From Verrucomicrobiaceae bacterium (lineage in GTDB: Bacteria; Verrucomicrobiota; Verrucomicrobiia; Verrucomicrobiales; Akkermansiaceae), in the NCBI GenBank assembly GCA_027486655.1, contig JAIXOR010000019.1, forward strand, positions 1-33,564: a stretch of DNA of 33,564 nt, written 5' to 3'. Shown piece by piece: positions 8,203 to 16,041 of this stretch; within the stretch, counting starts at the first letter, position 1; every line of letters begins with the position of its first letter. The translations under genes were made by a program, and so were the position numbers. The notes beneath the pieces are model-generated. The model was not told the DNA's origin, did not search any database, and saw nothing but the letters and a program-made list of their open reading frames with translations.

Positions 8203-8979
8203 ATGACCCGCTTCCGCCCGTGCATCGACCTCCACCAGGGAAAGGTGAAACAAATCGTCGGCGGCACCCTGCGCGACGATGGCGCGGGGCCGAGGGAGAA
8301 TTTCGTTTCCGACAAGGCCCCGGCGTGGTTTGCGGAATCGTTTCGTGACGACGGGCTCACCGGCGGGCACGTGATCAAGCTCGGCCCGGGAAATGACGAG
8401 GCTGCCCGCGAGGCGCTCGCAGCCTGGCCGGGCGGACTGCAGATCGGCGGCGGGATCTCAGTGGCGAATGCCAAGCAATGGCTGGATGCGGGAGCCAGCC
8501 ACGTGATCGTGACCTCGGCGCTTTTCGACAAGGACGGGAAGTTTCTGGCAGAAACACTGGAGGACCTGGTCAAGGCCATCGGTGCGGACAAGCTCGTCAT
8601 CGACCTCTCGTGCCGCCGCACATCCGACGGCTGGACGGTGGCGATGAACCGCTGGCAGACACTCACGGAGATGGACGTCACCCACACCACGCTCGACCGC
8701 CTCGCGCCGTTTTGCGCCGAGTTCCTGATCCACGCGGCCGATGTCGAGGGGCTCTGCCGCGGAATCGACGCGGATCTCGTATCGCTGTTAGGAACTTGGG
8801 GAGGGATTCCGGTCACCTACGCCGGCGGCGCGGCGACGATGGAGGATGTGCTGCTGGTGGAAAGCGCCGGCCTGGGCAAGGTCGATGTGACGGTGGGCAG
8901 CGCGCTGGATCTGTTCGGCGGCAAGGGGCTTGGTTACAAGGATCTGGTGGCCTGGAACCGGCGCGACAAGACGCGCTAG
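8203..8979 (+). CDS. hisA: HisA: ProFAR isomerase, eukaryotic HIS6-like type
   Basis: The 258-residue TIM-barrel enzyme catalyses the fourth step of histidine synthesis, the isomerisation of the ProFAR aminoaldose to its ketose PRFAR. The start at 8203 puts the strand-1 motif FRPCIDLHQGKVKQIVGG at the N-terminus with the catalytic Asp at residue 9. The second active-site region is VIDLSCRRTSDGWTVAMN, and phosphate-binding loops are QIGGGIS and TYAGGAA. Several blocks (HVIKLGPGNDEAAREAL, EFLIHAADVEGLC, GSALDLFGG) match yeast His6 and plant HISN3 as I recall them, rather than typical bacterial HisA. No other his gene is in the window. Its TAG stop overlaps the end of a minus-strand sigma-factor remnant. 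Confidence 0.92.
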   Translation: MTRFRPCIDLHQGKVKQIVGGTLRDDGAGPRENFVSDKAPAWFAESFRDDGLTGGHVIKLGPGNDEAAREALAAWPGGLQIGGGISVANAKQWLDAGASHVIVTSALFDKDGKFLAETLEDLVKAIGADKLVIDLSCRRTSDGWTVAMNRWQTLTEMDVTHTTLDRLAPFCAEFLIHAADVEGLCRGIDADLVSLLGTWGGIPVTYAGGAATMEDVLLVESAGLGKVDVTVGSALDLFGGKGLGYKDLVAWNRRDKTR

Positions 8980-9236
8980 AGGCAAGTGCGATTCTTGGCT
9001 TGGCCACGGAACGCGGAAATCGATTTCCAAACCACGGGCATGACCTCGTGCAGCAGATCCTCACGGTTACCTCCCGTGGCGAAATCGTTAACCACGTGGT
9101 GCATGATGGGAGCGTGCTCGGTCATCCATTCGGTGAATCGTTGATGTCGGGCGGTGATGTCCACTCGTTCCGTGACATGGGGAGCTGCAGGGCGGGATTT
9201 CTTACAAACCAACCTCGCGCCAGCCAGGCGTTCCAA
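8976..9236 (-). pseudogene. Remnant of a sigma-70 family sigma factor (region 2 start only)
   Basis: On the minus strand a frame reads RHQRFTEWMTEHAPIMHHV, then NREDLLHEVMPVVWKSISAF and RGQAKNRT, and then stops within three residues. This is the start of sigma region 2 (compare the usual DxEDLxQEVxLxxWKxxxxFRGxAxxxTW). The rest of region 2 (the -10 recognition helix) and all of region 4 are missing. A full ECF-like sigma factor has 160-200 residues; at most 86 are open here and there is no clear start codon. The break falls exactly where the hisA gene ends. I infer a decayed gene truncated by a rearrangement. A functional short protein is unlikely. Confidence 0.6.
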
Positions 9237-9319
9237 GGCTCCGGAAACGCGGATTCATCCGATGGAAGGTTCGATTTCAGCGAGTTCCGAATGTTCTACG
9301 GATTCGTTTGGGAAAGCGG

Positions 9320-9348
9320 TTGCAGGTTTCCCGGGCAGTCTCTTTAAT
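9320..9348 (+). promoter_or_regulatory. Putative sigma-70 promoter of the 2-oxo acid dehydrogenase operon
   Basis: TTGCAG (9320-9325) and TTTAAT (9343-9348) are separated by exactly 17 bases, each with good agreement to the -35 and -10 consensus. Transcription would begin at about 9355-9357, which coincides with the GTG start codon at 9357, so the mRNA could be nearly leaderless. It is the only well-formed promoter I found ahead of the three-gene operon. Confidence 0.4.
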
Positions 9349-9356
9349 CTTCGTCC

Positions 9357-10412
9357 GTGCCGCTTTTGGAATCGCATGCTACCCCTGATGGACAAGCCTC
9401 GAACCGCGGGTTTCTGCGGGCGGTTTTCCATTCGATGCTCAAGGCGAGGATCCTGGAAAACAAGCTCTCCAGCCTCTACAAGGCCGGGAAAATCGTCGGC
9501 GGCGTCTATCTGGGCCGGGGTCAGGAGGCGGTGAGTGCCACGCTCGGCACCGCATTGGTGCAGGGTCGGGATTTCTTCGCACCGCTGATCCGGGATCAAG
9601 CCGGGCGCACGGCCTTCGGCGAGCCGCTCATCGATTGCACGCGGACCTATTTGGGATCGGCGCTCGGCCCGATGAGAGGACGTGATGGAAACATCCACCG
9701 CGGGCGGCCGGAGTTGGGGATGCCCGCCATGATTTCGCATCTCGGAGCCCAGGTCCCGGTGGTGGCGGGCATGCTTTTCGCCCGGCGCCTCCGCGGGGAT
9801 CTGGATGGCCGGGTGGGAGCCACCTGCATCGGCGATGGAGCCTCTTCGACCGGCGCGTTTCACGAGGGCCTCAACCTGGCCGCAGTCGAGAAACTCCCTC
9901 TCGTGCTGATCATCGCCAACAATCAATTCGCCTATTCGACGCCCAATCACCGGCAGTTCGCCTGCACCGACCTCGTCGAGAAGGCGCGCGGATACGGCAT
10001 CGGTGGCTTCTCGGTCGATGGAACGGACCTGCTTGCCTGCGCTTCGGTGATTCCCGAAGCCGTCAGGCGCGCCCGCGAGGGTGGGGGACCCCAACTCGTG
10101 GTGGCCCACATGTTGAGGCTTTCCGGCCATGGCGAGCATGACGACGGATCCTACGTTCCGGAAACGGTCCGTCGGGGACATCTCGGGCGGGATTGCATCG
10201 AGGTGGCCATGCGCCAGCTCGTTGAAAACGGCATCGCCGGCGTCGACGAGATCCTCGCATGGCAGGACCAGTTCGCCGAGGAAGTCCAGAAGGCCGTCGC
10301 CCAGGCCCAGCAGGAAGCTCCGCCGGATCCCTATCAGGAGGATTGGACCGCACTGGCCACCCGTTTCCCTCTCCCCCACTGCAACTCCAACGCCCAGCCC
10401 GCCTGCCCGTGA
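9357..10412 (+). CDS. 2-oxo acid dehydrogenase E1 component, alpha subunit (pyruvate or branched-chain type)
   Basis: This 351-residue thiamine-diphosphate enzyme subunit, together with the beta subunit, decarboxylates a 2-oxo acid and acylates the E2 lipoyl group. The ThDP-binding motif runs from GDG (159-161) to NN (188-189). Other family landmarks are GKIVGGVYLGRGQEAV near residue 45 and RGRDGNIHRG near 107. The phosphorylation-loop region reads LRLSGHGEHDDGSYVPE, which does not match classic pyruvate (GHSMSDP) or branched-chain forms, so the substrate stays open. The GTG at 9357 is chosen because the first helix (FLRAVFHSMLKARILENKL) would be lost with the ATG at 9435. Its stop overlaps the beta-subunit start as GTGA. 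Confidence 0.88.
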   Translation: MPLLESHATPDGQASNRGFLRAVFHSMLKARILENKLSSLYKAGKIVGGVYLGRGQEAVSATLGTALVQGRDFFAPLIRDQAGRTAFGEPLIDCTRTYLGSALGPMRGRDGNIHRGRPELGMPAMISHLGAQVPVVAGMLFARRLRGDLDGRVGATCIGDGASSTGAFHEGLNLAAVEKLPLVLIIANNQFAYSTPNHRQFACTDLVEKARGYGIGGFSVDGTDLLACASVIPEAVRRAREGGGPQLVVAHMLRLSGHGEHDDGSYVPETVRRGHLGRDCIEVAMRQLVENGIAGVDEILAWQDQFAEEVQKAVAQAQQEAPPDPYQEDWTALATRFPLPHCNSNAQPACP

Positions 10413-11374
10413 GCGTGACTTACATCGATGCCATCCGTGAGGCGCAGGCCACCCTCCTGCGCGACGACCCACGCGTCTTCCTCTACGGCCAGGACATCGC
10501 CACTTTCGGCGGTGCCTTCAAGGCCACCAAAGGCCTTGCCGATGAGTTTCCCGGACGTGTTTTCGACAGCCCGCTGTCCGAGGACGCGATGCTCGGCCTC
10601 GCAGTGGGTGCCGCCATCGAGGGCATGCGTCCGATCATCGAGATGCAGTTTGCGGATTTCTCGTCGATCGCTTTCAACCAGATCGTCAACCAGGCCGCCA
10701 CGCACTTTTACCGGACCGGAATGCCCATTCCGCTGACCGTCCGGCTTCCCTCCGGCGGCACGGCCGGCTCGGGCCCCTTCCACAGCCAGAGCATGGAGGG
10801 CATCTACGCCCAGTATCCGGGTCTCGTGGTGCTCACTCCCGCATCGGTGAGCGATGCCTACCACATGCTCATCGACGGCGTGGCGCTCGAAGACCCGGTG
10901 ATTTTCTGCGAACACAAGTTCCTCTACCGCTGGCTCAAGGCAAAGTCGATCAACGGCGATCACCTGCCCATCGGCCAGGCACGGATCGTGCGCACCGGAA
11001 AACACGCCACCGTCGTCGCCTACAGCGCGATGGTCCATGAGGCCGTGCGCGCCGCCGAGCGACTTCATGAAGACGGCTGGGAAATCGAGGTCGTGGACCT
11101 GCGCTCGATCAAGCCGCTCGATATCGATACCGTCCTGGCATCGGTCGCCCGCACCGGCCGCCTTCTTGCGGTGGGCGAGGCCTTCCCTTGGGGCGGAGTC
11201 ACGGCCGAGGTCGTCTCACGGGTCACCGAAGAGGGCTTTCACCTTCTGGATGCACCGCCGCAGCGCCTCAACTCGCGGGACACCCCGGTGCCCTACCATC
11301 CGAAACTCTGGGCGGCCCACCGACCGACGCCGGAATCCATCTGCGAGGCACTCCGCAAGCTGCTCTCGTTCTAA
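10409..11374 (+). CDS. 2-oxo acid dehydrogenase E1 component, beta subunit
   Basis: The GTG at 10409 overlaps the alpha-subunit stop (GTGA, 10409-10412), giving a 321-residue protein. It begins VTYIDAIREAQ, the usual E1 beta N-terminus. Family motifs include LYGQDIATFGGAF, DSPLSEDAMLGLAVGAAIEG with the conserved Glu that activates the thiamine ring, EMQFADF, and VRLPSGGTAGSGPFHSQSME. The C-terminal transketolase domain carries EVVDLRSIKPLDIDTV and ends near 11374. The alpha-beta split heterotetramer form differs from the single-chain E1 of enterobacteria. Expression is presumably tied to the alpha subunit by translational coupling. Confidence 0.92.
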   Translation: MSVTYIDAIREAQATLLRDDPRVFLYGQDIATFGGAFKATKGLADEFPGRVFDSPLSEDAMLGLAVGAAIEGMRPIIEMQFADFSSIAFNQIVNQAATHFYRTGMPIPLTVRLPSGGTAGSGPFHSQSMEGIYAQYPGLVVLTPASVSDAYHMLIDGVALEDPVIFCEHKFLYRWLKAKSINGDHLPIGQARIVRTGKHATVVAYSAMVHEAVRAAERLHEDGWEIEVVDLRSIKPLDIDTVLASVARTGRLLAVGEAFPWGGVTAEVVSRVTEEGFHLLDAPPQRLNSRDTPVPYHPKLWAAHRPTPESICEALRKLLSF

Positions 11375-11418
11375 CCCTTTCAGCGTTTCCGTATTTCAGC
11401 CTCTCCGCTTTTACCCAA
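11375..11418 (+). repeat. AT-richer spacer with TTTCAGC repeat before the E2 gene
   Basis: The 44 bases between E1 beta and E2 contain TTTCAGC twice (starting at 11379 and 11394) and a pyrimidine-rich tail before ATG. There is no Shine-Dalgarno sequence. It resembles in style, though not in sequence, the spacers before mutA and mutB. Confidence 0.4.
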
Positions 11419-12657
11419 ATGCCCACCGTCCCCATCCTCATGCCTCAGCTCGGCGAATCGATCGCCGAGGCCACCGTCATCCGCCTCGGCGTCGCGGTGG
11501 GAGATTCGGTACGCGCGGACCAGGAAATCATCGAAGTGGAAACCAACAAGGCGGTCATGGGGGTCACCACCGTCTGCAATGGCATCGTATCGGAAATCCG
11601 TGCCCAGGAAGGCATTTCCTACTCGGTGGGCACCCTGCTCGGACTTCTCGAGGTCACCGACGATGAGGTCGCGCGCACTGGCGTGGAAACCTTGGAGGCT
11701 CTCGAGGAGAAACGGAATTCCAGCCAAAACACTTCGCCGGACCGTGGTGAGGCCAACCTTCACTTCGCCCTCGATGCGGACGACGCCTACGAGGAATCGC
11801 CCGCCGTGGTTCCCAGTGTGAAAGGACTGCCCGTGCCCACCGGAACCATGGGCGCCCACTACATTTCCCCGCGCATGCGGGCCCGTATGGATGACCTCGG
11901 GCTCCGCGAGGCGGACATCTCCGCCGTGGCCGGCACCGGAGCCGGCGGGCGCGTCACCGTGGAGGACCTGGAACGCTTCCTCGACTACCTCGAGGCCTGG
12001 CCCAGCGCCCACGCCTCGCCAATGCGCCTCGCCGTGGCGGACGCCATGCGCCGCAGCTGGACTCGTCCGCTTGCCACCGTCGGCCTGCCCGCCCTGCTCG
12101 ACCGCGTGCTTGAACACCGCCGCTCGCACTCTCCGAAACCCGGGCTCACGCTCTACATGTTGAGGGCCTTTGCCCTGGCCATCGCCGAAAACCCGACCAC
12201 TGCCGGATATCTCATCGGCGACAAGGTGGTCCATCCACGCTCGTTCGACATCGGTGTGGCCGTGCAGATCGATGACGGAGTGGTGGTGCCGGTCATGCGC
12301 AAGGTCGACCAAAAACCTCTCCGCGAGCTCATCGACGAATACGACGATCTCGTCACCCGCGCCCGCCGCCGCCGACTTTCCGAGGACGACTGCCGCGGAG
12401 GCATCGCCACCGTCACGAACTTCGGCACCTTCGGCCTCACTCTTGGCACTCCGATTCCGCTGCCAAACGAGACCCTGATCCTCGGTATCGGCGCCGGTGT
12501 GAAGAAACCCGTCTGGAGCAGCGAGGTGGAAGCCTTCCTTCCCGCCACCATCGCGGACATTTTCCTGACCTTCGACCACCGCGTGGTCGATGGCGGTGGA
12601 GCCGGCGTGCTCCTCGCACGGGTCTCGGAACTTCTCAAACACCCGGAAAAACTTTGA
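11419..12657 (+). CDS. 2-oxo acid dehydrogenase E2 component (dihydrolipoamide acyltransferase)
   Basis: The 412-residue core protein has one lipoyl domain (residues 1-80) with the lipoylated Lys44 in EVETNKAVMGV. A peripheral subunit-binding domain follows at about 147-187 (YISPRMRARMDDLGL to GGRVTVEDLERFL), and then a catalytic acyltransferase domain of about 220 residues ending with the active-site motif TFDHRVVDGG. The linker after the lipoyl domain is acidic, not the usual Ala-Pro-rich swinging arm. It transfers the acyl group from lipoamide to CoA and scaffolds E1 and E3. No E3 (dihydrolipoamide dehydrogenase) gene is present nearby, so E3 must be encoded elsewhere. A sigma-factor gene begins 49 bases downstream. 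Confidence 0.93.
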   Translation: MPTVPILMPQLGESIAEATVIRLGVAVGDSVRADQEIIEVETNKAVMGVTTVCNGIVSEIRAQEGISYSVGTLLGLLEVTDDEVARTGVETLEALEEKRNSSQNTSPDRGEANLHFALDADDAYEESPAVVPSVKGLPVPTGTMGAHYISPRMRARMDDLGLREADISAVAGTGAGGRVTVEDLERFLDYLEAWPSAHASPMRLAVADAMRRSWTRPLATVGLPALLDRVLEHRRSHSPKPGLTLYMLRAFALAIAENPTTAGYLIGDKVVHPRSFDIGVAVQIDDGVVVPVMRKVDQKPLRELIDEYDDLVTRARRRRLSEDDCRGGIATVTNFGTFGLTLGTPIPLPNETLILGIGAGVKKPVWSSEVEAFLPATIADIFLTFDHRVVDGGGAGVLLARVSELLKHPEKL

Positions 12658-12706
12658 TCCCGGGCGTTTTCCCCCCAAGAAAATCCAGACCCTGCGCGTT
12701 TCCACG

Positions 12707-13249
12707 GTGAAATCGACGAAAACCGACCCTCCGCCACCCGCCCCGGAATCCCGCGAACAATTCGTCACCCGGGCCATGGCGGAATACGAGTCGGCGCTCA
12801 TCGGATATGCCGCCACCATTCTCCATGACACGGACCGCGCCAAAGACGTCGTGCAGGAAACCTTCATCCGCCTCTGCCAGCAGGATGTCGAGAAGGTGCG
12901 CGACCACCTCAAATCCTGGCTCTTCACCGTTTGCCGGAACCGCGCTCTCGATGTCCTCCGCAAGGACAAACCCATCGAACCGATGGAGGAAGTCCGCTGG
13001 AAACGCGTCGCCGGCCCCGGCCTGCAACCCGACGAACAGGCGGAATTCGCCGAAAAACTCGCACGCGTCATGAATCTGTTAGGCCGGCTCTCCGAAAACC
13101 AGCGCGAGGTCATCCTGCTCAAGTTCCAGCAGGGACTCAGCTACGAGGAGATCCACGCCATCACCGGCCTCTCCCAGGGCAACATCGGCTTCCTCATCCA
13201 TACCGGCCTCAAGCGCCTGCGAGACCTCATTCCTGAAGACCTGCGTTGA
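12707..13249 (+). CDS. ECF-type RNA polymerase sigma factor
   Basis: The 180-residue protein has sigma region 2 (DRAKDVVQETFIRLC, then SWLFTVCRNRALDVLRKD) and region 4 with its helix-turn-helix (LSENQREVILLKFQQGLSYE, then EIHAITGLSQGNIGF). This is the two-domain ECF layout. GTG at 12707 is chosen since an extension to 12590 would overlap the E2 gene; an ATG at 12776 is possible but would shorten the region before region 2. The next gene, 29 bases downstream, encodes an anti-sigma-like membrane protein, so the pair probably forms a regulatory switch. Position right after the dehydrogenase operon may be incidental. Its target promoters are unknown. Confidence 0.9.
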   Translation: MKSTKTDPPPPAPESREQFVTRAMAEYESALIGYAATILHDTDRAKDVVQETFIRLCQQDVEKVRDHLKSWLFTVCRNRALDVLRKDKPIEPMEEVRWKRVAGPGLQPDEQAEFAEKLARVMNLLGRLSENQREVILLKFQQGLSYEEIHAITGLSQGNIGFLIHTGLKRLRDLIPEDLR

Positions 13250-13278
13250 TCGATCACCCCCAGCCACCCGCCTCTCCA

Positions 13279-14529
13279 ATGAAACTCCATCCCGAGGATC
13301 CCCGTCTCACCGCTTGGCTGCTCGGCGAACTCGCCGGGCCGGACGCGGACGCCGTCGCCGCCGCGGTCGAGGCGGACCCCGCACTCGCCGAGGCTGTTAG
13401 GGAACTTCAGGCCGTCAAAACCACTCTGCGCGACTCGCTCTCCGTCGGCGTTGCCGCGCTTTCGATCGATCAACGGGAGGCCATTCTCGCCGCCGCGCGC
13501 GCGGCCGATCAAGCGGCCGCGATCACCCCCGCCGTTTCCGGGAACACCCGCTGGAAATTCCTCCTCATTCCGATGGCGGCAGCTGCGGCCATCGCTCTCA
13601 TCGCCACCCTCGTCAACCGACCTGGAACCACCTCCGCACCCACGATCGCCTCACAGGATGCGGTGACTTCACCACCAGCCGATGCCACAGCTTCATCGGC
13701 ACCATCCACCCCGCCATCGCCCGCTGTGGAACTCCCCGCCGCCCGGCCCGGCGTCTATCCGATCCGCCGCGCCCTGGCCGCCTCCGAGTTTCCCAGCATC
13801 GAGCTTCCGGTCATCACCGGAAAATCCAGCCTCGCCGTGGTGCGGGATTCGATACGCAAGGAACGCAAACTCCCTGCCCCCGAACTCGTCCGGCTTGAGG
13901 AAATCCTCAACGGCGTGCCACTGCGCCCCGCCGGCATGGCTTCCATCGCCCGCATCCCCGCGGATACCTGGCATCCCGATGGAAGAAACGCCGGGCAGAC
14001 CCAGCTCGCCGCCAGCCTCGCCGCCGAGACCATCCCTTGTCCTTGGAAACCCTCCGCCACCCTCATTCTTGTCTCCATTCGCGGCAATTCCTCCTCGGAA
14101 TGCACGGTCAAGGCCACCTTCCGCACGGATCCCGCCAAGGTTCGTGGCTATCGCCTGCTCGGCTTCGATTCCACCGGCGTCCCCTCCGGCGCACCCGCGC
14201 CCGCTGTCCTGCCGCCCAACGGCTCGACCACCCTCGCCATCGAGGTCGATCCCATCCAGGGATCCGGCGAACTCGGAGCCATCGAGTGGACCGTCAATGA
14301 CAAGCCATCGCCGGGCATCTCCATCATCAGGAACCCCGACTCCGAGCCCTCCGATGACGCCCGTTTCGGCGCTCTGCTCTGCACCTACGCCCAATGGCTG
14401 GCCAAGGATCGCCAGGAACTCGTCGATGCCGACCTGCTCGCCGCGCTGGCCCGCGAAATGGCTTCCGCCACCCTCCCCGTCGAGCGGGCGGACTTCCTCC
14501 AGCTCATCGATCAATCGCTCAAACTCTGA
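13279..14529 (+). CDS. Anti-sigma-like membrane protein with YfbK-type flanks but no VWA domain
   Basis: The 416-residue protein has an anti-sigma-like N-terminus (DPRLTAWLLGELAGPDADAV, no zinc-binding Cys/His cluster), one membrane helix (about 94-112) and a Pro/Ser/Thr linker. Residues about 160-213 resemble the YfbK N-terminal vWF_A region (SLAVVRDSIRKERKLPAPEL, then VRLEEILNGV), followed near 252 by IPCPWKPSATLILVSIRGN. In YfbK-like proteins this stretch leads directly into a VWA domain with its DxSxS metal site. Here the sequence passes instead straight to a DUF3520-like C-terminus (VKATFRTDPAKVRGYRLLG). The VWA domain is therefore missing. It probably binds the sigma factor encoded upstream; this is inference from the N-terminal domain and gene order. 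Confidence 0.7.
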   Translation: MKLHPEDPRLTAWLLGELAGPDADAVAAAVEADPALAEAVRELQAVKTTLRDSLSVGVAALSIDQREAILAAARAADQAAAITPAVSGNTRWKFLLIPMAAAAAIALIATLVNRPGTTSAPTIASQDAVTSPPADATASSAPSTPPSPAVELPAARPGVYPIRRALAASEFPSIELPVITGKSSLAVVRDSIRKERKLPAPELVRLEEILNGVPLRPAGMASIARIPADTWHPDGRNAGQTQLAASLAAETIPCPWKPSATLILVSIRGNSSSECTVKATFRTDPAKVRGYRLLGFDSTGVPSGAPAPAVLPPNGSTTLAIEVDPIQGSGELGAIEWTVNDKPSPGISIIRNPDSEPSDDARFGALLCTYAQWLAKDRQELVDADLLAALAREMASATLPVERADFLQLIDQSLKL

Positions 14530-14577
14530 GCGGCTCCCGCCGATTCGGTTTGCCCCGGCCCCGGCCCGCGGCTCACA

Positions 14578-15477
14578 ATGCGTGGGATGGAATGGCACGC
14601 GCCGAAATCCCTCCGCTTCTGCGGTCGCGTCCTGCGGGACTTCTTCCTGCGCAATCACGGACTGCTTCTCACCGGAGCCGTCGCCTTCAACGTGATGCTC
14701 TCCCTGGTGCCCCTGTCCGCCGTTCTCATGGCGGTCTTCTCCCAGTTCATCGACCGTGAGCTTCTGCTGGAAACCATCACCACCGAAGTCTCCCTGATCG
14801 CTCCGGCATTCACCCCGGTCCTCACCGATGTGCTCGAAGGCTTCCTCGCCAATCGACAGGTCGTCGGATGGATCGGCCTGCTCAGCCTGCTTTTCTTCAG
14901 CTCCATGGCCTTCCGCGTTCTGGAGGACGCCATATCGATCATCTTCCACCGGCCGCTGCCCACCTTGAAACGCAAGTTCTGGGTCTCCGCCCTCATGCCC
15001 TACCTCTTCATCCTCATCGTCGCCGCCGGTCTCATCCTCATCACCTCCGCCAATGCGGTCATCGACGCACGCGGCAGCCTCCGCCCGCATTTCCCCGCAC
15101 TCCATTCGCTCATCGACAGCCACATCGGAGTCATCCTCTACCTCACCAATCTGGCGGGCCTCGTCACCCTCTTCACCCTTTTTTACAAGATCATGCCGGT
15201 GGCCAGGATCCCCCTCCGCCTCGCCCTGGCAGGTGGCTTCACCGCCGCCTTCCTGTGGGAAATCACGCGCCACCTGCTCGTCGCCTACTACACCCATATC
15301 TCCATCGTGAACGTGATCTACGGCTCCATGGCCACCATCGTCATCGTTCTTCTCACCATCGAGGCCGCCGCTCTCATCCTCCTCCTCGGAGCCCAGGTGA
15401 TCGCCAACCTCCAGTGCAACACCAACTCCGGCATCCCCTGGCACGAGGACCCGGAACACGGAAATCCCACTCCTTGA
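14578..15477 (+). CDS. YihY/BrkB family inner-membrane protein
   Basis: The 299-residue protein has about six hydrophobic segments and the YihY/BrkB plan: an N-terminal helix (RVLRDFFLRNHGLLLTGAVA), then FNVMLSLVPLSAVLMAVF, a loop, and later ALAGGFTAAFLWEITRHLL and YGSMATIVIVLLTIEAAALI. The family was once annotated as ribonuclease BN in error; it is now regarded as a membrane protein of unknown, possibly transport-related, function. It starts 48 bases after the anti-sigma-like gene on the same strand and may be read through from it. The C-terminus is short, and nothing in the sequence suggests a fusion. Confidence 0.88.
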   Translation: MRGMEWHAPKSLRFCGRVLRDFFLRNHGLLLTGAVAFNVMLSLVPLSAVLMAVFSQFIDRELLLETITTEVSLIAPAFTPVLTDVLEGFLANRQVVGWIGLLSLLFFSSMAFRVLEDAISIIFHRPLPTLKRKFWVSALMPYLFILIVAAGLILITSANAVIDARGSLRPHFPALHSLIDSHIGVILYLTNLAGLVTLFTLFYKIMPVARIPLRLALAGGFTAAFLWEITRHLLVAYYTHISIVNVIYGSMATIVIVLLTIEAAALILLLGAQVIANLQCNTNSGIPWHEDPEHGNPTP

Positions 15478-15500
15478 CGGCCACTCCTCCAGTCCTTCCG

Positions 15501-15519
15501 GCGCGGGTAAAATACGCGC
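15501..15519. promoter_or_regulatory. GCGCG/CGCGC inverted repeat around a TAAAAT box before the propionate cluster
   Basis: GCGCG (15501-15505) and CGCGC (15515-15519) flank GGTAAAATA, which includes TAAAAT (15508-15513), a plausible -10 element. No -35 element sits at the right distance; a TTGACG at 15474-15479 is 28 bases away. It lies about 80 bases ahead of the epimerase gene, the first gene of the cluster, so an operator over a promoter is conceivable but unproven. Confidence 0.25.
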
Positions 15520-15595
15520 AGGCTTAGGCGTTTCCTGCGGTGTAAGGCCCGGGGGTTCTGCGATCATCACGCCATCCAGCAACCCCATCCCCACG

Positions 15596-16009
15596 ATGAT
15601 CACACGCATCGACCACCTCGGAATCGCAGTCAGATCCCTCGAGGAAACCATCCCCTACTACGAACAAGTCCTCGGACTGAAATGCGAAGGCCGCGAGGAA
15701 GTCGCATCCCAGAAAGTCCGCACCGCATTCTTCGCCGCCGGGGACGTGCACATCGAATTGCTCGAACCCACCGCCGCAGACAGCCCGATCGCGAAGTTTC
15801 TCGAAAAGAACCCCTCGGGCGGCATCCACCACATCGCCTTCGCCACCGATGACATCACCGCCCAGCTGGCACAGGCCAGCGATCACGGCGCGAAACTCAT
15901 CCACGAAGTCCCCTTCGAAGGCGCCGCAGACAAGCTCGTCGCCTTCCTCCACCCCAAATCCACCTTCGGCGTCCTCACCGAGTTCTGCCAACCCGCGCAC
16001 TCCCACTGA
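15596..16009 (+). CDS. mce: Methylmalonyl-CoA epimerase
   Basis: The 137-residue protein is a vicinal-oxygen-chelate fold enzyme that interconverts the R and S forms of methylmalonyl-CoA. It shows two beta-alpha-beta-beta-beta modules. The N-terminus MITRIDHLGIAVRSLEETIP carries the metal-binding His, HIELLEP the conserved Glu region, GGIHHIAFATDDI the second His, and the end reads TFGVLTEFCQ with the last Glu ligand. Length and motifs match the family. It opens the propionate cluster, 32 bases before the carboxyltransferase gene. In the pathway it links the mutase product (R) to the decarboxylase substrate (S). Confidence 0.95.
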   Translation: MITRIDHLGIAVRSLEETIPYYEQVLGLKCEGREEVASQKVRTAFFAAGDVHIELLEPTAADSPIAKFLEKNPSGGIHHIAFATDDITAQLAQASDHGAKLIHEVPFEGAADKLVAFLHPKSTFGVLTEFCQPAHSH

Positions 16010-16041
16010 TCCGCAGGAAATCCAACAAGAACGAAACCGTC

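Noticed and set aside
11380..13122. 580-codon open frame on the minus strand
   Set aside because: Antisense to E2 and the sigma factor; no domain is recognisable.
13693..15651. 652-codon open frame on the minus strand
   Set aside because: It runs antisense through the anti-sigma-like and BrkB genes, has Gly/Glu/Asp-rich low-complexity translation and matches no family; it is a shadow caused by high GC content.
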